A DNA stretch of 64,000 nt from Spirochaetota bacterium (GTDB lineage Bacteria; Spirochaetota; Spirochaetia; Treponematales; Rectinemataceae): contig JAJUIB010000013.1 in the NCBI GenBank assembly GCA_029265615.1, positions 1 to 64,000 of the forward strand, read 5' to 3'. Both the position numbers and the translations under genes were made by a program. The notes under the pieces were generated by a model, which worked only from the letters and a program-made list of their open reading frames with translations, made no database searches and was not told the DNA's origin. Positions 8,205-17,425 of this stretch are shown here, one piece after another; positions within the stretch are counted from its first letter, which is position 1; every line of letters begins with the position of its first letter.

Positions 8205-9640
8205 AGCTCGCCCCTCAGCACGGAGCTCCCCGAGCCCCGCTTCGTGATCTCGTCCCAGCTCATGCCGGTCTCGCGCATGATGATCTTAAGGATTTTGTAG
8301 GTGCAGAAGCCGCCCTGGCAGCGCCCCATCTGCGCCCGCGTGAAGTACTTGATTCCGTCGAGCGTCGTATGCCCGCGGCGGATCGCCTCGACGATTTCGG
8401 CCTCTGTGACGCGCTCGCAGCGGCAGACAATTTCGCCGTAGGAGGGATCCTTACGCACAAGCTCGTCGAGTTCAAAGGGCGAGAGATCCTTTGCCCGCGG
8501 GACTTTCCGCACAAAGGGGTCCCAGTCGGCCTTTTCGACAAGCTTGAGCCCCTCCTTTTTGAGAAGGTCCTTCACATACTCCCCGATGGCGGGGCTCGCG
8601 GTGAGCCCTGGCGACTGGATCCCCGCGACCTGGATAAAGGCGGGGGCCTTGCGCGATGGCTCGATGTAGAAATCCTCCTCGAGGCAAGGACGTAGCCCCG
8701 CGAAGCTGGTGATCACATCGGTCTCAGAGACCGAAGGGATCATGTTGCGGGCGCTCTTCAGGATCGTCTCGAGTTCGGCACGAGTGGTTGCAAGATCGGT
8801 CTTGTCCGGCACGACCGTCGCGGTCGGCCCGATGAGCACGGTTCCCTCAACGGTGGGAATGACGAGCATGCCCTTCGAAACGGAGGTCGGCACAGGGAAA
8901 ACCACGCGCTCAGGCTTGCACTTCGTCATCCGGTCGAGGAGGTAGTACTCACCCTTCCGCGCCTTAATCGCGAATTCCTCACCGCCGAAGATGCGGGAGA
9001 CCTCGTCCGCATAAAGTCCCGCCGCATTGACGACGTAGCGCGCCCGGATCGAGCGGCCATCCGTCGAACGGATCACCCAGCGCTCGCCCTCGCGCGAGGC
9101 GGTATCGACCTTGAAGGAGGTGAGGAGGCGGACGCCATTCTTCGTCGCGTTCTCCACGAGCGAAAACACGAAGCGGTAGGGTTCGACAATGCCGCCGCCG
9201 GGGGCGTACAAGCCGCCAACGCAATCGGCAGAGAGCTTAGGCTCAAGTTCAAGCATGCGCTCGCGGGAGCACATCTCGATGCCGATGACCCCGTTTTCGA
9301 CGCCCTGCATATAGAGCTGCTCGATGGGCCGCATCTCGTCTTCGTGCATCGCCGCGACGACAATGCCGCAGCGTTCGAAGGGGAAGTCGAGCTCCGCCTT
9401 GAGGCGGTCGAACATCATTGCGCCCTGGAGTTCAAGGCGCGCCTTAAGGTACTTTTTGTTGTGGTGAAAACCCCCGTGCACGATGCCCGAGTTCGCCTTC
9501 GAGGTGCCGAAGGAGACGTCGACCTCCTTCTCGATAAGAGCGACATCGAGCTCGTAAGCGGAGAGCCTGCGGGCGATGTTCGCCCCGCTCACGCCCGCCC
9601 CGATGATTGCGACATCGTAGGAATCGGAACCTGGTTTCAC
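8201..9640 (-). CDS. FAD-dependent glycerol-3-phosphate dehydrogenase-like protein with BFD [2Fe-2S] domain
   Basis: A 479-residue member of the DAO/GlpA-GlpO family. The FAD-binding motif is at residues 10-25 (VAIIGAGVSGANIARRL), and the FGTSKANSGIVHGG segment is typical of GlpA and L-2-hydroxyglutarate oxidases. The C-terminal 90 residues form a BFD-like domain with four Cys (CRCERVTEAEI, then GRCQGGFCTYK), ligands for [2Fe-2S]. The role is oxidation of glycerol-3-phosphate, or less likely another 2-hydroxy acid, in the cytoplasm or at the membrane. The start is GTG 9640 after GGGGAG. It is the first gene of the operon with the NAD/FAD oxidoreductase and DUF1667 protein, and its leader carries an inverted repeat at 9710-9739. 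Confidence 0.85.
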   Translation of the reverse strand: MKPGSDSYDVAIIGAGVSGANIARRLSAYELDVALIEKEVDVSFGTSKANSGIVHGGFHHNKKYLKARLELQGAMMFDRLKAELDFPFERCGIVVAAMHEDEMRPIEQLYMQGVENGVIGIEMCSRERMLELEPKLSADCVGGLYAPGGGIVEPYRFVFSLVENATKNGVRLLTSFKVDTASREGERWVIRSTDGRSIRARYVVNAAGLYADEVSRIFGGEEFAIKARKGEYYLLDRMTKCKPERVVFPVPTSVSKGMLVIPTVEGTVLIGPTATVVPDKTDLATTRAELETILKSARNMIPSVSETDVITSFAGLRPCLEEDFYIEPSRKAPAFIQVAGIQSPGLTASPAIGEYVKDLLKKEGLKLVEKADWDPFVRKVPRAKDLSPFELDELVRKDPSYGEIVCRCERVTEAEIVEAIRRGHTTLDGIKYFTRAQMGRCQGGFCTYKILKIIMRETGMSWDEITKRGSGSSVLRGEL

Positions 9641-9709
9641 GTTATTACTCCCCTCGCCGGACTGCCGCGCAGGTATACGATAGAGGCGCTCTGCACATGC
9701 CGGCTCGTT

Positions 9710-9739
9710 GGATGCGCACCGCGGGGTACCTGCGCATCC
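9710..9739. promoter_or_regulatory. Perfect inverted repeat in the leader of the glycerol-3-phosphate operon
   Basis: GGATGCGCA (9710-9718) and TGCGCATCC (9731-9739) are perfect complements around a 12-base centre. A TATACT -10-like element on the minus strand lies about 20 bases upstream of it, at about 9758-9763. It could be an operator or a leader hairpin. Confidence 0.4.
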
Positions 9740-9831
9740 CCTGCGGCTGCACCCATAGTATAGGGCCGATGGCGCCTCATGCGGAGGGGCAAATTGGAAA
9801 AATCATGCTCGCTTTCCTGCAATTTAAACGG

Positions 9832-9837
9832 TATAAT
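9832..9837 (+). promoter_or_regulatory. -10 element, leaderless promoter for DUF4143 ATPase
   Basis: A perfect TATAAT lies 11 bases before GTG 9849. No Shine-Dalgarno sequence is present, so the message should have a leader of a few bases or none. Confidence 0.6.
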
Positions 9838-9848
9838 TTCAAACTGCA

Positions 9849-11024
9849 GTGTTGATACAACGCCGTCTCCTCATCCGCATCCGCGAGCTCCTCAAAACCG
9901 AGCGCCTTATCCTTGTAGAAGGCCCGCCGAGGTGCGGAAAAACAACGCTCGCCGAACAGCTCCATCGGTCGGGCCCCGGAAGCATCCTCCTCGATGCACG
10001 CAGACAGGGGGCCGCACAGGCACTCGCCGAGCCATCCTTCGCGCTCGATGCCTTTCTCGCAGAAAGCCCCGCTGCTTTTGGCGCCCGCACCGTCATCGCT
10101 GACCAGGTGGGCATGGGGGAGGCGCAGGCTATCGCGGCATATCTCCGCGCGACGCCAGAGAGCGAGGCTGCGCGTGGGGGACTCCGCTTCGTCCTCTTTG
10201 GCGCCGCCTTCCCTCCCATCGAGGGCGCAGTGCGGCTTGAGCTCGGCCCCTTCGAGCTTTTCGAAGTCGGTCGCGCATCCCGCGCCCGTCACTGGCTTCG
10301 CGGAGGCTTCCCCGAGGCCTTCGGCGCCACAAGTGATCGCGACGCCTTCGCATGGCTCGGCCGCTACGCGGAGGCGATCGGCGCCGAGCGGTTTGCCGAG
10401 GCGGGCCTTCCCTGGGCGCCCGGCCGGACCCGCGCGCTCCTTGCCATGCTCGCCGAAGCGCACGGAACAGCGCTCAATGAAAACGCCGTGGCCCGTTCAC
10501 TCGGCGTTTCGCGGCCGACGGTTGTCCGCGCGGTGACGGCGCTCGAACGCATGGGCCTCCTCCGTCTTTTCCCCGCGCTCGGCGGAGAGAACTCGCACAA
10601 ACGGGTGTTCCGTTCCCCCACGCTCTATTTCCGCGACTCAGGCCTTCTCCATGCGCTCCTCGGCATCGCCAACGTCGAGGGGCTTCTTGGAAGTTCGCGG
10701 CTCGCCGCATCATGGGAGGGGTACGCGCTTGAGGCGATCCTCACGCGCCTTCCTGCGGATTTCCATGCGGGGCGATACCGAACCCAGGACGGTGCGGGGC
10801 TCGAGCTCGTCGTACAGCGCGCGGGGCGTCACCGCCTCGGCGCGGCGCTGTGCTGGTCGCGGCAGGGGCAACCAAGCCGCGGAGCGCAGATCGCCCGGCG
10901 CGACCTCGGCATCGAGGAGGCCTACCTCGTCTTTCCCGAGGGCGAGGAGCGCAGCCTCCCTTCGGGCTTCACCGCCCTGGGGCTCGAAGCATTCCTCGAA
11001 ACCGTACTTGAATCACGGCTGTGA
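9849..11024 (+). CDS. AAA-type ATPase with DUF4143 domain
   Basis: A 391-residue protein of the ATP-binding/DUF4143 family, whose cellular role is unclear. The Walker A motif is GPPRCGKTT, at about residues 25-33. The usual acidic Walker B (LFLDEIQ in relatives) is replaced by VIADQVGMGEA, so hydrolysis may be impaired. A winged-helix segment follows (NENAVARSLGVSRPTVVRAVTALERM broken into two helices, about residues 205-230), then the DUF4143 nuclease-like C-terminal part with DSGLLHALLGI and SWEGYALEAIL. Start codon choice is GTG 9849 or TTG 9852, because TATAAT is immediately upstream and there is no binding site. It stands alone, divergent from the glycerol-3-phosphate operon. Confidence 0.8.
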   Translation: MLIQRRLLIRIRELLKTERLILVEGPPRCGKTTLAEQLHRSGPGSILLDARRQGAAQALAEPSFALDAFLAESPAAFGARTVIADQVGMGEAQAIAAYLRATPESEAARGGLRFVLFGAAFPPIEGAVRLELGPFELFEVGRASRARHWLRGGFPEAFGATSDRDAFAWLGRYAEAIGAERFAEAGLPWAPGRTRALLAMLAEAHGTALNENAVARSLGVSRPTVVRAVTALERMGLLRLFPALGGENSHKRVFRSPTLYFRDSGLLHALLGIANVEGLLGSSRLAASWEGYALEAILTRLPADFHAGRYRTQDGAGLELVVQRAGRHRLGAALCWSRQGQPSRGAQIARRDLGIEEAYLVFPEGEERSLPSGFTALGLEAFLETVLESRL

Positions 11025-11049
11025 TCCGGCGCATGCACGCATGCGCGGC

Positions 11050-12519
11050 TTAGGAACGCCGCTCAATGACAAGAAGGCTCGCGTCATCGCCGGCATCGCG
11101 ATTGAGGACCGGCTCGCGGATCGCCGCAACGAATTCTTCAAGCTCGAGCGATCTCCGCTCGGCGATAAACCGGACGGTCTCGGCGACGAGACTTTCGGGC
11201 GAGGAAAGCGCTCCGACCGCCTCGATGAGCCCATCAGAGAGGAGAAGCAGGCGGTCGCCGGGGGCAAGCGAGCCTGAGAGCTCGGCAAGCGCGATCTCCT
11301 CAGTCACCCCAAGCGCCATGCCCTCGGAAAAGAACACCTCGGGCTCCTGGCCGGCACGCAGGGCAATAGCAGGGGGATGACCGGCCCGCGCGACGCTGAA
11401 CGACGCGTCTTCCAGGTCTATGACACAGAGAACTGCTGTGGAAAACACGGCCCGCGTGCCGGGGCTCCGCCCCAGATAGCGCGCATTGACCGCGGCAAGG
11501 AGGTCTGCAGCACCGAGCCTGCGGCCCTCCGCGCGCCCCACTTCCTCGGCCTCGCGGGCAACGGCCCGCACGAGGTCCCGGAACGAATACGCGACAAGCG
11601 CGGCGAACGCGCCATGGCCCATCACGTCGAGGGCATAGCAGATGGCCATATCCTCGGATAGGCGGATCACATCCACAAGATCACCCGTCCCCGAGGGGCA
11701 GGGGACAAGAAAGCCCGATGTGGCGAATCGTGGCGCAAGAACGTCGCCGGGAGGAAGAAGCGCCGCTATCGTCTCGTTGATAGCCACCGCCGAGGATTCG
11801 AGGAGCGCGCGCTCCCTGCAGCTCATGGAGTCGAAGACAACCAGGGTCCCGATTTCCCTCCCCTCGCGGAGGAAGAGCGGCTCTATCCGCACGGAAAACG
11901 ACTGACTTGTCCCATCGGCCGCAACGACGACACGCGAGCATTCTTCCTCGCGGCCACCCGCCAAATCGACAAAGCGCGATACCGATTCGCCGCGGATGCG
12001 CCCAATATCGTAAATCTTGAGTAGTGCAAGAGCCGCCGCGTTCGCATACACAATGCGCCCGTCAGGCTCAAGGAGCAGGGCTGGCGCACCGATGGCGTCG
12101 ACAAGCGGCTCGTTGTGCCTAAGGTTTTCCTCTGAATCGTCGGCACTCCGCGCCGACGAAATGGCCATCGCCACATTGACCGCAAGCTCTCGCTCGTTGA
12201 AGGGTTTGAGGAGATAGGCGGCAGGCCGAGTCCCCGCCGCCCGTGAAAGCGTCCTGTCGTCCGAATAGGCCGTAAGGTAAATGACCGGAATGCCGAATTC
12301 GGCCTTTGCCTGAAACGCCGCCTCAATGCCGTCGATCGACCCGTCGACGTGGATGTCCATGAGGAGGAGGTCAGGCCGGTAGCGGGCAACCGCCTCGACC
12401 ACCTCGTCCCCCGACGACAGCACCGCGGGCACCGCATAGCCCAGACGTTCGAGATACTCGCGGAGCTCCTCTGCGACAAGAATCTCGTCTTCGACCACAA
12501 GCACACTGTCTTTTTTCAT
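11050..12519 (-). CDS. Response regulator with REC, PAS-like and PP2C (SpoIIE/RsbU) domains
   Basis: A 489-residue cytoplasmic regulator. The receiver domain covers residues 1-120, with acidic pocket E10-D11, phosphoacceptor D55 (LLLMDIHVDG) and the conserved Lys in LLKPFNE. A PAS-like segment follows at about residues 140-230 (IGAPALLLEPDGRIVYANAA broken as usual). The C-terminal 220 residues are a PP2C-type phosphatase: SGTGDLVDVIRL, MGHGAFAALVAYSFRDLV, AGHPPAIAL and LLLLSDGLIEAV carry the metal-binding Asp and Gly residues. Such proteins dephosphorylate anti-anti-sigma factors or act on other Ser/Thr phosphoproteins. It lies 65 bases after the receptor kinase gene, which should be its phosphodonor. 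Its start has a strong site, AAGGAGG. Confidence 0.87.
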   Translation of the reverse strand: MKKDSVLVVEDEILVAEELREYLERLGYAVPAVLSSGDEVVEAVARYRPDLLLMDIHVDGSIDGIEAAFQAKAEFGIPVIYLTAYSDDRTLSRAAGTRPAAYLLKPFNERELAVNVAMAISSARSADDSEENLRHNEPLVDAIGAPALLLEPDGRIVYANAAALALLKIYDIGRIRGESVSRFVDLAGGREEECSRVVVAADGTSQSFSVRIEPLFLREGREIGTLVVFDSMSCRERALLESSAVAINETIAALLPPGDVLAPRFATSGFLVPCPSGTGDLVDVIRLSEDMAICYALDVMGHGAFAALVAYSFRDLVRAVAREAEEVGRAEGRRLGAADLLAAVNARYLGRSPGTRAVFSTAVLCVIDLEDASFSVARAGHPPAIALRAGQEPEVFFSEGMALGVTEEIALAELSGSLAPGDRLLLLSDGLIEAVGALSSPESLVAETVRFIAERRSLELEEFVAAIREPVLNRDAGDDASLLVIERRS

Positions 12520-12584
12520 ATCACGCCTCCTTGAGCGTGCCGTTTTTGAACTGTTGCCGCCGTGAAGCGCATCCCCCGTCGTTT

Positions 12585-14678
12585 TCAGTGTAGCGCAGCC
12601 TCGTGGGAGGTGGAAGGGGACCCAGGTTCCGCGCCTTGCGCAGGCAAGCGTAGCCTGAGCGTCGCTTTGGCGCCGGCGGCACGCGTGCCGGCGACGCCAT
12701 TCGCGACGCCATCCTCACTCCCGCCCGCCGCGCAGCCAAGAACGAGCTCGCCCCGGTGCTTGCGCGCGATACTCGACACGATCTTGAAACCGAGCGAGTC
12801 TGAGGCTCCGCGCAATCCAGCGGCAAGCAAGGCCTCCGGGAATCCGGGGCCGTCATCCTGCACCTCGACAACGAGCTCGTCGCCCTCGCGCCGCAGCGCG
12901 ACCATCGCCCCTCCCCCGCCCTGCGGAACGGCAGCATGCTTGAAAGCGTTCGAAACGAGTTCGGCAAGAGCGAGCCCGAGGTCGATGCAGAATTCCATGG
13001 GCGTGCGCAAATTAGCGACATCGGCGAGCACCTGCGTGCTCTGTCCCGCCCCGAAGGACCTCCCGAGCTGCGCGACGAGGTCGCGCACATACTCGCCCAT
13101 GTCGATGCTCTCCCCCGACGCAGACCCGTAGAGCTTTTCATGCACTAGGCTCACCGCCCTGATCCGCGCGCGTAGCGAGTCGAAGGATTCGAGAGCCGCG
13201 GGATTGGTCTGGCGGTTTGCCTGGAGGCCGACGATGCTCGACACGAGCTGCAGACTGTTTTTGACGCGATGGTGCATTTCGCGGAGGAGGGTCTCCTTTT
13301 CCCCAAGGAGGTCCTCGAGCTTAAGTTGCGCCTCCCGGTATCGCTCGATCTCTTCCTCGAGACGCAGGTTGGTCGCCGCAAGCTCGCGGGAGAGCGACTC
13401 CACCTCGTCGAAGGCAAGGATGAGTCTGCGGGCCTGGAGGACGCTCTGGGAAAGAAGAAAGAGCGCGATGGCGATGAACAGCACGGAGGTCCGCTGCACG
13501 AGGAACGAAGCGAAGAGAATCTCGATCGCCGCCGCGAGCCCGAGGCATATGCAGCCGAACAGCATACCGCCTGCGCCCTTGCGCTTATGGACGACCGCCC
13601 GGCCGTTTATGAAGATGAGCGCCGCAAGCATTGCGGTGATCGTCACAGGGTAGAAATACGGCATGCTTCCCGTAAGGAGAGGAAGCGGCGCCAAGGGGAT
13701 GAGCGCGGCGAAGGGGAGGAAAGGCGCAAGAAGAGCGATCTTGAGGCGGCGCGGCGACTCATCGGGAAAAAGGCTTGCGAAGTAGCAGATCGCGGCCGGG
13801 ACGGCAAGATAGGCGGTCACATATTCAAGGCGGATGAGAAGTTCAAAACTCGCACGCGGGAAGAGCTGGACAAAAAGATACTCGCCCGTGGTAATGCCGC
13901 GGAGCGCGATGGCGAGGGAAAGAAGGCCGAAGTACAGAAAACTCCGCTCCCTGGGCCTGAATGCATGGATCGCAAGCGCGTTGAGGGCAAAGACGATAGC
14001 CGCTGCGAAAAACACGAGGCTGCGCCGGTCCCGCGCACGCTTTGCCGCAAAAAGGGCTCCGGCGTCGCCAATCGTAAACGAGCGCCAGAGCCCGCCTGCC
14101 CGGTACTCGTGGTTCGACACCCTGATGACGATGTCGAGCAAGCCCGCGGGCGCGTCAACGCGCACGACGCCGGGGCGGTAGGCGGCCTCGGCGTTCTGCG
14201 CCTCGGTGCCGACGCGTCCCGCCCCGCCCACGAGCACTCCGTTAACCTCGAGCTCGAAGGCGGTGGCCACCGTCGTATAGCGGATGCCGAGGCCCTGCCG
14301 CGGCGCGCCCAGATTGACCCTGAGGCGATAGCTCCCCACCCCTCGGGCGCCACCGCCCGTCCCGCGTTCGCCCAGATTCCAGATCGCGGGCACGGTTTGG
14401 CGCAGGGCCCCCGACCAGTCATCGCTTGCAGAAAGAAGCCGCCCGGGCACAAAGAGCCACTCCCCATCGAGCTTGTACGTCGTTTTGGCGCCGAAGTCGC
14501 AACCTGCAAGATCAAGAAGGCCCCCTTCGGCCCGTAGCCTCCCCGCCGGCGGCGCTGCCGTTGACAGGGAGGCGCCGACAGGGAGGGGCACAAGGAGGGC
14601 GCAGACGAATACAATTCGCCGCGCCCATGCGGCGGCGAATGGCACGATTAGCCGCCGCTCCGCACGACCTAAGCCCAC
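12585..14678 (-). CDS. Membrane receptor histidine kinase: 7TMR-DISM sensor with HisKA_2-type kinase
   Basis: A 697-residue sensor. A signal segment (about residues 15-40) precedes a periplasmic jelly-roll-like 7TMR-DISMED domain (about 45-200), of the kind thought to bind carbohydrates. Seven membrane helices run from about 210 to 420 (for example LVFFAAAIVFALNALAIHAF). A short coiled coil leads to the HisKA_2 box MHHRVKNSLQLVSSIVGLQA with phosphoacceptor His near residue 470, then an HATPase with ELVSNAFKHA and VQDDGPGFPEAL. It starts at GTG 14678, overlapping the end of glycogen phosphorylase by 10 bases, and precedes the PP2C response regulator. The linkage to glgP suggests that it senses sugar or carbon-store status, which is inferred. 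Confidence 0.87.
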   Translation of the reverse strand: MGLGRAERRLIVPFAAAWARRIVFVCALLVPLPVGASLSTAAPPAGRLRAEGGLLDLAGCDFGAKTTYKLDGEWLFVPGRLLSASDDWSGALRQTVPAIWNLGERGTGGGARGVGSYRLRVNLGAPRQGLGIRYTTVATAFELEVNGVLVGGAGRVGTEAQNAEAAYRPGVVRVDAPAGLLDIVIRVSNHEYRAGGLWRSFTIGDAGALFAAKRARDRRSLVFFAAAIVFALNALAIHAFRPRERSFLYFGLLSLAIALRGITTGEYLFVQLFPRASFELLIRLEYVTAYLAVPAAICYFASLFPDESPRRLKIALLAPFLPFAALIPLAPLPLLTGSMPYFYPVTITAMLAALIFINGRAVVHKRKGAGGMLFGCICLGLAAAIEILFASFLVQRTSVLFIAIALFLLSQSVLQARRLILAFDEVESLSRELAATNLRLEEEIERYREAQLKLEDLLGEKETLLREMHHRVKNSLQLVSSIVGLQANRQTNPAALESFDSLRARIRAVSLVHEKLYGSASGESIDMGEYVRDLVAQLGRSFGAGQSTQVLADVANLRTPMEFCIDLGLALAELVSNAFKHAAVPQGGGGAMVALRREGDELVVEVQDDGPGFPEALLAAGLRGASDSLGFKIVSSIARKHRGELVLGCAAGGSEDGVANGVAGTRAAGAKATLRLRLPAQGAEPGSPSTSHEAALH

Positions 14679-17215
14679 CTCACGAGTCCCGCAACAAAGG
14701 GATCGACCAGGGCGGAGTGCCGGGGAAGGACGCGGAGCGCATAGCCCTGTTTTCCAGTCTCAAGGCAGGAAACCTTCACCCGATACTCCCATGCGCTTCC
14801 ATGGCGCTCCGTGGCTTCCATGACAAGGCGGTGTGGCTTCTCGATGGCGTCCTGACTCGAAAGCGGGCCGTAGTAGAGTTCCACCGCAACCTCGTCCGGC
14901 GTAAGGCCGCCGAGTTCGACCAAGGCGCTCGCCGTCACAACATCGCCGCGCTCCATCACGGGCCGCGCGTCGACCCGCAAATCGGAAACGGCGAGCGAGG
15001 GCCAGGCCCGCCGAGCCTTTTCCAGATAGGCCGCAAGTTCGCGGGCCGGGCCATAGCCCGCCTCCTTGAGCCGTCGCGCATTTTCGAGGGCCGGAAAGTA
15101 AAAGCGCTCGGAATACTCCTTGAGCATCCGGTGCGAAGAATATTCTTTCCCAACGACGCGCATGGATGCCTTCATCGTCTTGATCCACTCGCGCGGCAGA
15201 CCGTCGCGACCGCGCTGATAAAAGCGCGGCACGATCTCGCGCTCGAGGAGATCATAGAGCGCCTGGCTCTCGATGGCGTCCTGGAGCTCCTCATCGGCAT
15301 ACATCTCACCCGAACCGATGGCCCAGCCGATCGCAGGGCCGTGCTCCGCGTAGGCCTCCGCCCACCAGCCATCGAGTACGGAGCAGTTGAGGACACCGTT
15401 CATGCCCGCCTTCATCCCGCTCGTGCCGGAGGCCTCAAGCGGACGCCGCGGTGTGTTTAGCCAGACATCGGAACCCGAGGTGAGGTAGCGCGCCATCGTC
15501 ATGTCGTAATCCTCGAGGAAGACGATGCGGCTTTGCACCTCGTCCCGCCGGGAGAAGTGCACGAGCTCCTTGATGAGCTCCTTGCCTGGAAGGTCGTGTG
15601 GGTGCGCCTTGCCCGCAAAGATGATCTGCACGGGCCGGTCACGGTCCGAAAGCAGGCGGATGAGGCGGTCGGGATCGGCGAGAAGGAGGTTCCCGCGCTT
15701 GTACGTCGCAAAGCGTCGGGCAAAAGAAATGGTGAGCGCGTAAGGCGAAAGCGCATCCTCCGCGCGGAGGAGCGCCCCCTCGCCGGCGCCTGCACGGCGG
15801 GCGGCGCGTTTAATCCGGTCGCGGGCAAAGACGACAAGTCGTTCGCGCCGCCGTTCGTGCGTGCGCCACAGCTCCTCGTCGGAGATGCGGTCCATGCGCT
15901 CCCACATCTCGAGATTGGCCGGCTCGTCGTAAAACCGCGGCCCGAAGTACCGGTCGAGAAGCTCGAGCATGTTGTGCGACACCCAGGTGCGTGGATGGAC
16001 GCCGTTCGTCACGGAGCCGATCGGCACCTCAGCGACGGGGAGCCCCGGCCAAAGTCCCTTCCACATGGTGCGAGATACCTCGCCATGGAGGCGGGAAACG
16101 CCGTTCGCATAGGCAGAGAGCTTGAGCGCGAACACGGTCATGCAGAAGTGCTCGGCATGATCATCGGGTCGCTCGCGGCCCAGGGCGAGAAAGTCGTGCC
16201 AGGCGAGCCCCAGCTCCGCGGCCCAGGAGCGGAAGTACTTCTCCATGAGGTCGAGGCTGAAGCGCTCGTTGCCCGCAGGAACAGGCGTATGGGTTGTAAA
16301 AACGTTCGTCGCCATGACCGCCTGCGCCGCCTCGGCGAAGGAGAACGTGCGCTCATGCATGACTTCGCGAATCCGCTCGAGCGCGAGAAAGGCCGAGTGG
16401 CCCTCGTTCATGTGCGTCACGGCAACGTTGATACCGAGAGCGCGGAGCGCGCGGATGCCGCCCACGCCGAGGAGGAGCTCCTGACGGATGCGCGTTTCTT
16501 TGTCGCCGCCGTAGAGCGCCGCGGTGATCGTCCGCTCCTCGGGACCGTTCTCTTCGATGTTGGTGTCGAGAAGGTAGAGCGAGGAGCGACCAACCTTAAC
16601 CTCCCAGATCTGCGCCGCAACGAGACGCCCCGCCATCTCGACCGCGATCTTGACCGGCGCGCCGGACTGGTCGAGACAGCGGTGGACGGGCATATTGTAC
16701 CAGTCGTTCTCCGGATAGGACTCTTGCTGGAAGCCGTCAGGATTGAGGTACTGCTTGAAGTAGCCCTGACGATAGAGTAACCCGACGCCGACCAAAGGGA
16801 GCCCCATGTCGCTCGCCGTTTTCATGTGGTCGCCCGAAAGGATGCCAAGCCCCCCGGAATACGTCGGGAGCGATACATCGAGGCCGTACTCCATGGAAAA
16901 ATACGCGACGGTCTCTTCGCGGCTACCCTCGTACCAGGTTTCGCCCGCCCGATACCGCTGGAATTTGGCATAGACCTCCTTGAGCGCGGCAAGATAGGAG
17001 TCATCCTGCGCAAGCTCCTCGTAGCGCTCCTGAGAGACCATGCCGAGCATCTTTGCCGGGTTTTGAGCCGACTGAAGCCATACGTCGTAATCGAGGCGGA
17101 TGAAGAGCATAATCGCCTCGAAATTCCAGGAGAGCCACAGGTTGTGCGCAATCTCCTCAAGGGGCGCTAAAGCCTCGGGAATCTTCGGCTTGACGGTGTG
17201 GGTGATTATCTTCAT
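14669..17215 (-). CDS. glgP: Alpha-glucan (glycogen/maltodextrin) phosphorylase
   Basis: An 848-residue GT35 enzyme that releases glucose 1-phosphate from alpha-1,4-glucans, using pyridoxal phosphate. It is of the thermotogal/bacterial alpha-glucan phosphorylase type with an extra N-terminal domain (HNLWLSWNFEAIMLF, about residues 25-40). Visible landmarks are EYGLDVSLPTYSGGLGILSG (active-site entrance), NEGHSAFLALERI, the phosphate/PLP region RFATYKRGNLLL and the PLP lysine segment EASGTSGMKAGMNGVLN. ATG 17215 is chosen by alignment with the family start (MKIITHTVKP); an in-frame start at 17284 would add 23 basic residues. A promoter (TTGACT-N17-TAGGCT) and a 14-bp palindrome lie upstream. 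The 3' end overlaps the receptor kinase gene. Confidence 0.93.
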   Translation of the reverse strand: MKIITHTVKPKIPEALAPLEEIAHNLWLSWNFEAIMLFIRLDYDVWLQSAQNPAKMLGMVSQERYEELAQDDSYLAALKEVYAKFQRYRAGETWYEGSREETVAYFSMEYGLDVSLPTYSGGLGILSGDHMKTASDMGLPLVGVGLLYRQGYFKQYLNPDGFQQESYPENDWYNMPVHRCLDQSGAPVKIAVEMAGRLVAAQIWEVKVGRSSLYLLDTNIEENGPEERTITAALYGGDKETRIRQELLLGVGGIRALRALGINVAVTHMNEGHSAFLALERIREVMHERTFSFAEAAQAVMATNVFTTHTPVPAGNERFSLDLMEKYFRSWAAELGLAWHDFLALGRERPDDHAEHFCMTVFALKLSAYANGVSRLHGEVSRTMWKGLWPGLPVAEVPIGSVTNGVHPRTWVSHNMLELLDRYFGPRFYDEPANLEMWERMDRISDEELWRTHERRRERLVVFARDRIKRAARRAGAGEGALLRAEDALSPYALTISFARRFATYKRGNLLLADPDRLIRLLSDRDRPVQIIFAGKAHPHDLPGKELIKELVHFSRRDEVQSRIVFLEDYDMTMARYLTSGSDVWLNTPRRPLEASGTSGMKAGMNGVLNCSVLDGWWAEAYAEHGPAIGWAIGSGEMYADEELQDAIESQALYDLLEREIVPRFYQRGRDGLPREWIKTMKASMRVVGKEYSSHRMLKEYSERFYFPALENARRLKEAGYGPARELAAYLEKARRAWPSLAVSDLRVDARPVMERGDVVTASALVELGGLTPDEVAVELYYGPLSSQDAIEKPHRLVMEATERHGSAWEYRVKVSCLETGKQGYALRVLPRHSALVDPFVAGLVRWA

Positions 17216-17302
17216 GGACTGACCGCCTTGGGCTTGGCGCGCCGGGGCCCTGCCCGGCGGCCTCTCATGAGCTACGGAGCGCAACGCGCTTCTTCCGATC
17301 GA

Positions 17303-17331
17303 AGCCTAGTGGAGCGGCAGCCGCAAGTCAA
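17303..17331 (-). promoter_or_regulatory. Promoter for glgP
   Basis: On the minus strand, TTGACT (17326-17331) and TAGGCT (17303-17308) are separated by exactly 17 bases. The start would be near 17296, about 80 bases before ATG 17215. Confidence 0.6.
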
Positions 17332-17333
17332 GA

Positions 17334-17347
17334 ATAAACCGGTTTAT
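17334..17347. promoter_or_regulatory. 14-bp palindrome upstream of the glgP -35, candidate operator
   Basis: ATAAACCGGTTTAT is a perfect palindrome with the central CG and AAACCGGTTT core typical of LacI-family operators. It ends 3 bases before the glgP -35 element. Confidence 0.45.
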
Positions 17348-17425
17348 AAACAAGGCACAGCAAAACCTCGCAAGAAATTTGCGGGCCGCAAGCGGCCAAG
17401 TCGCATGCGGCCCCGCCGTGCGCGA

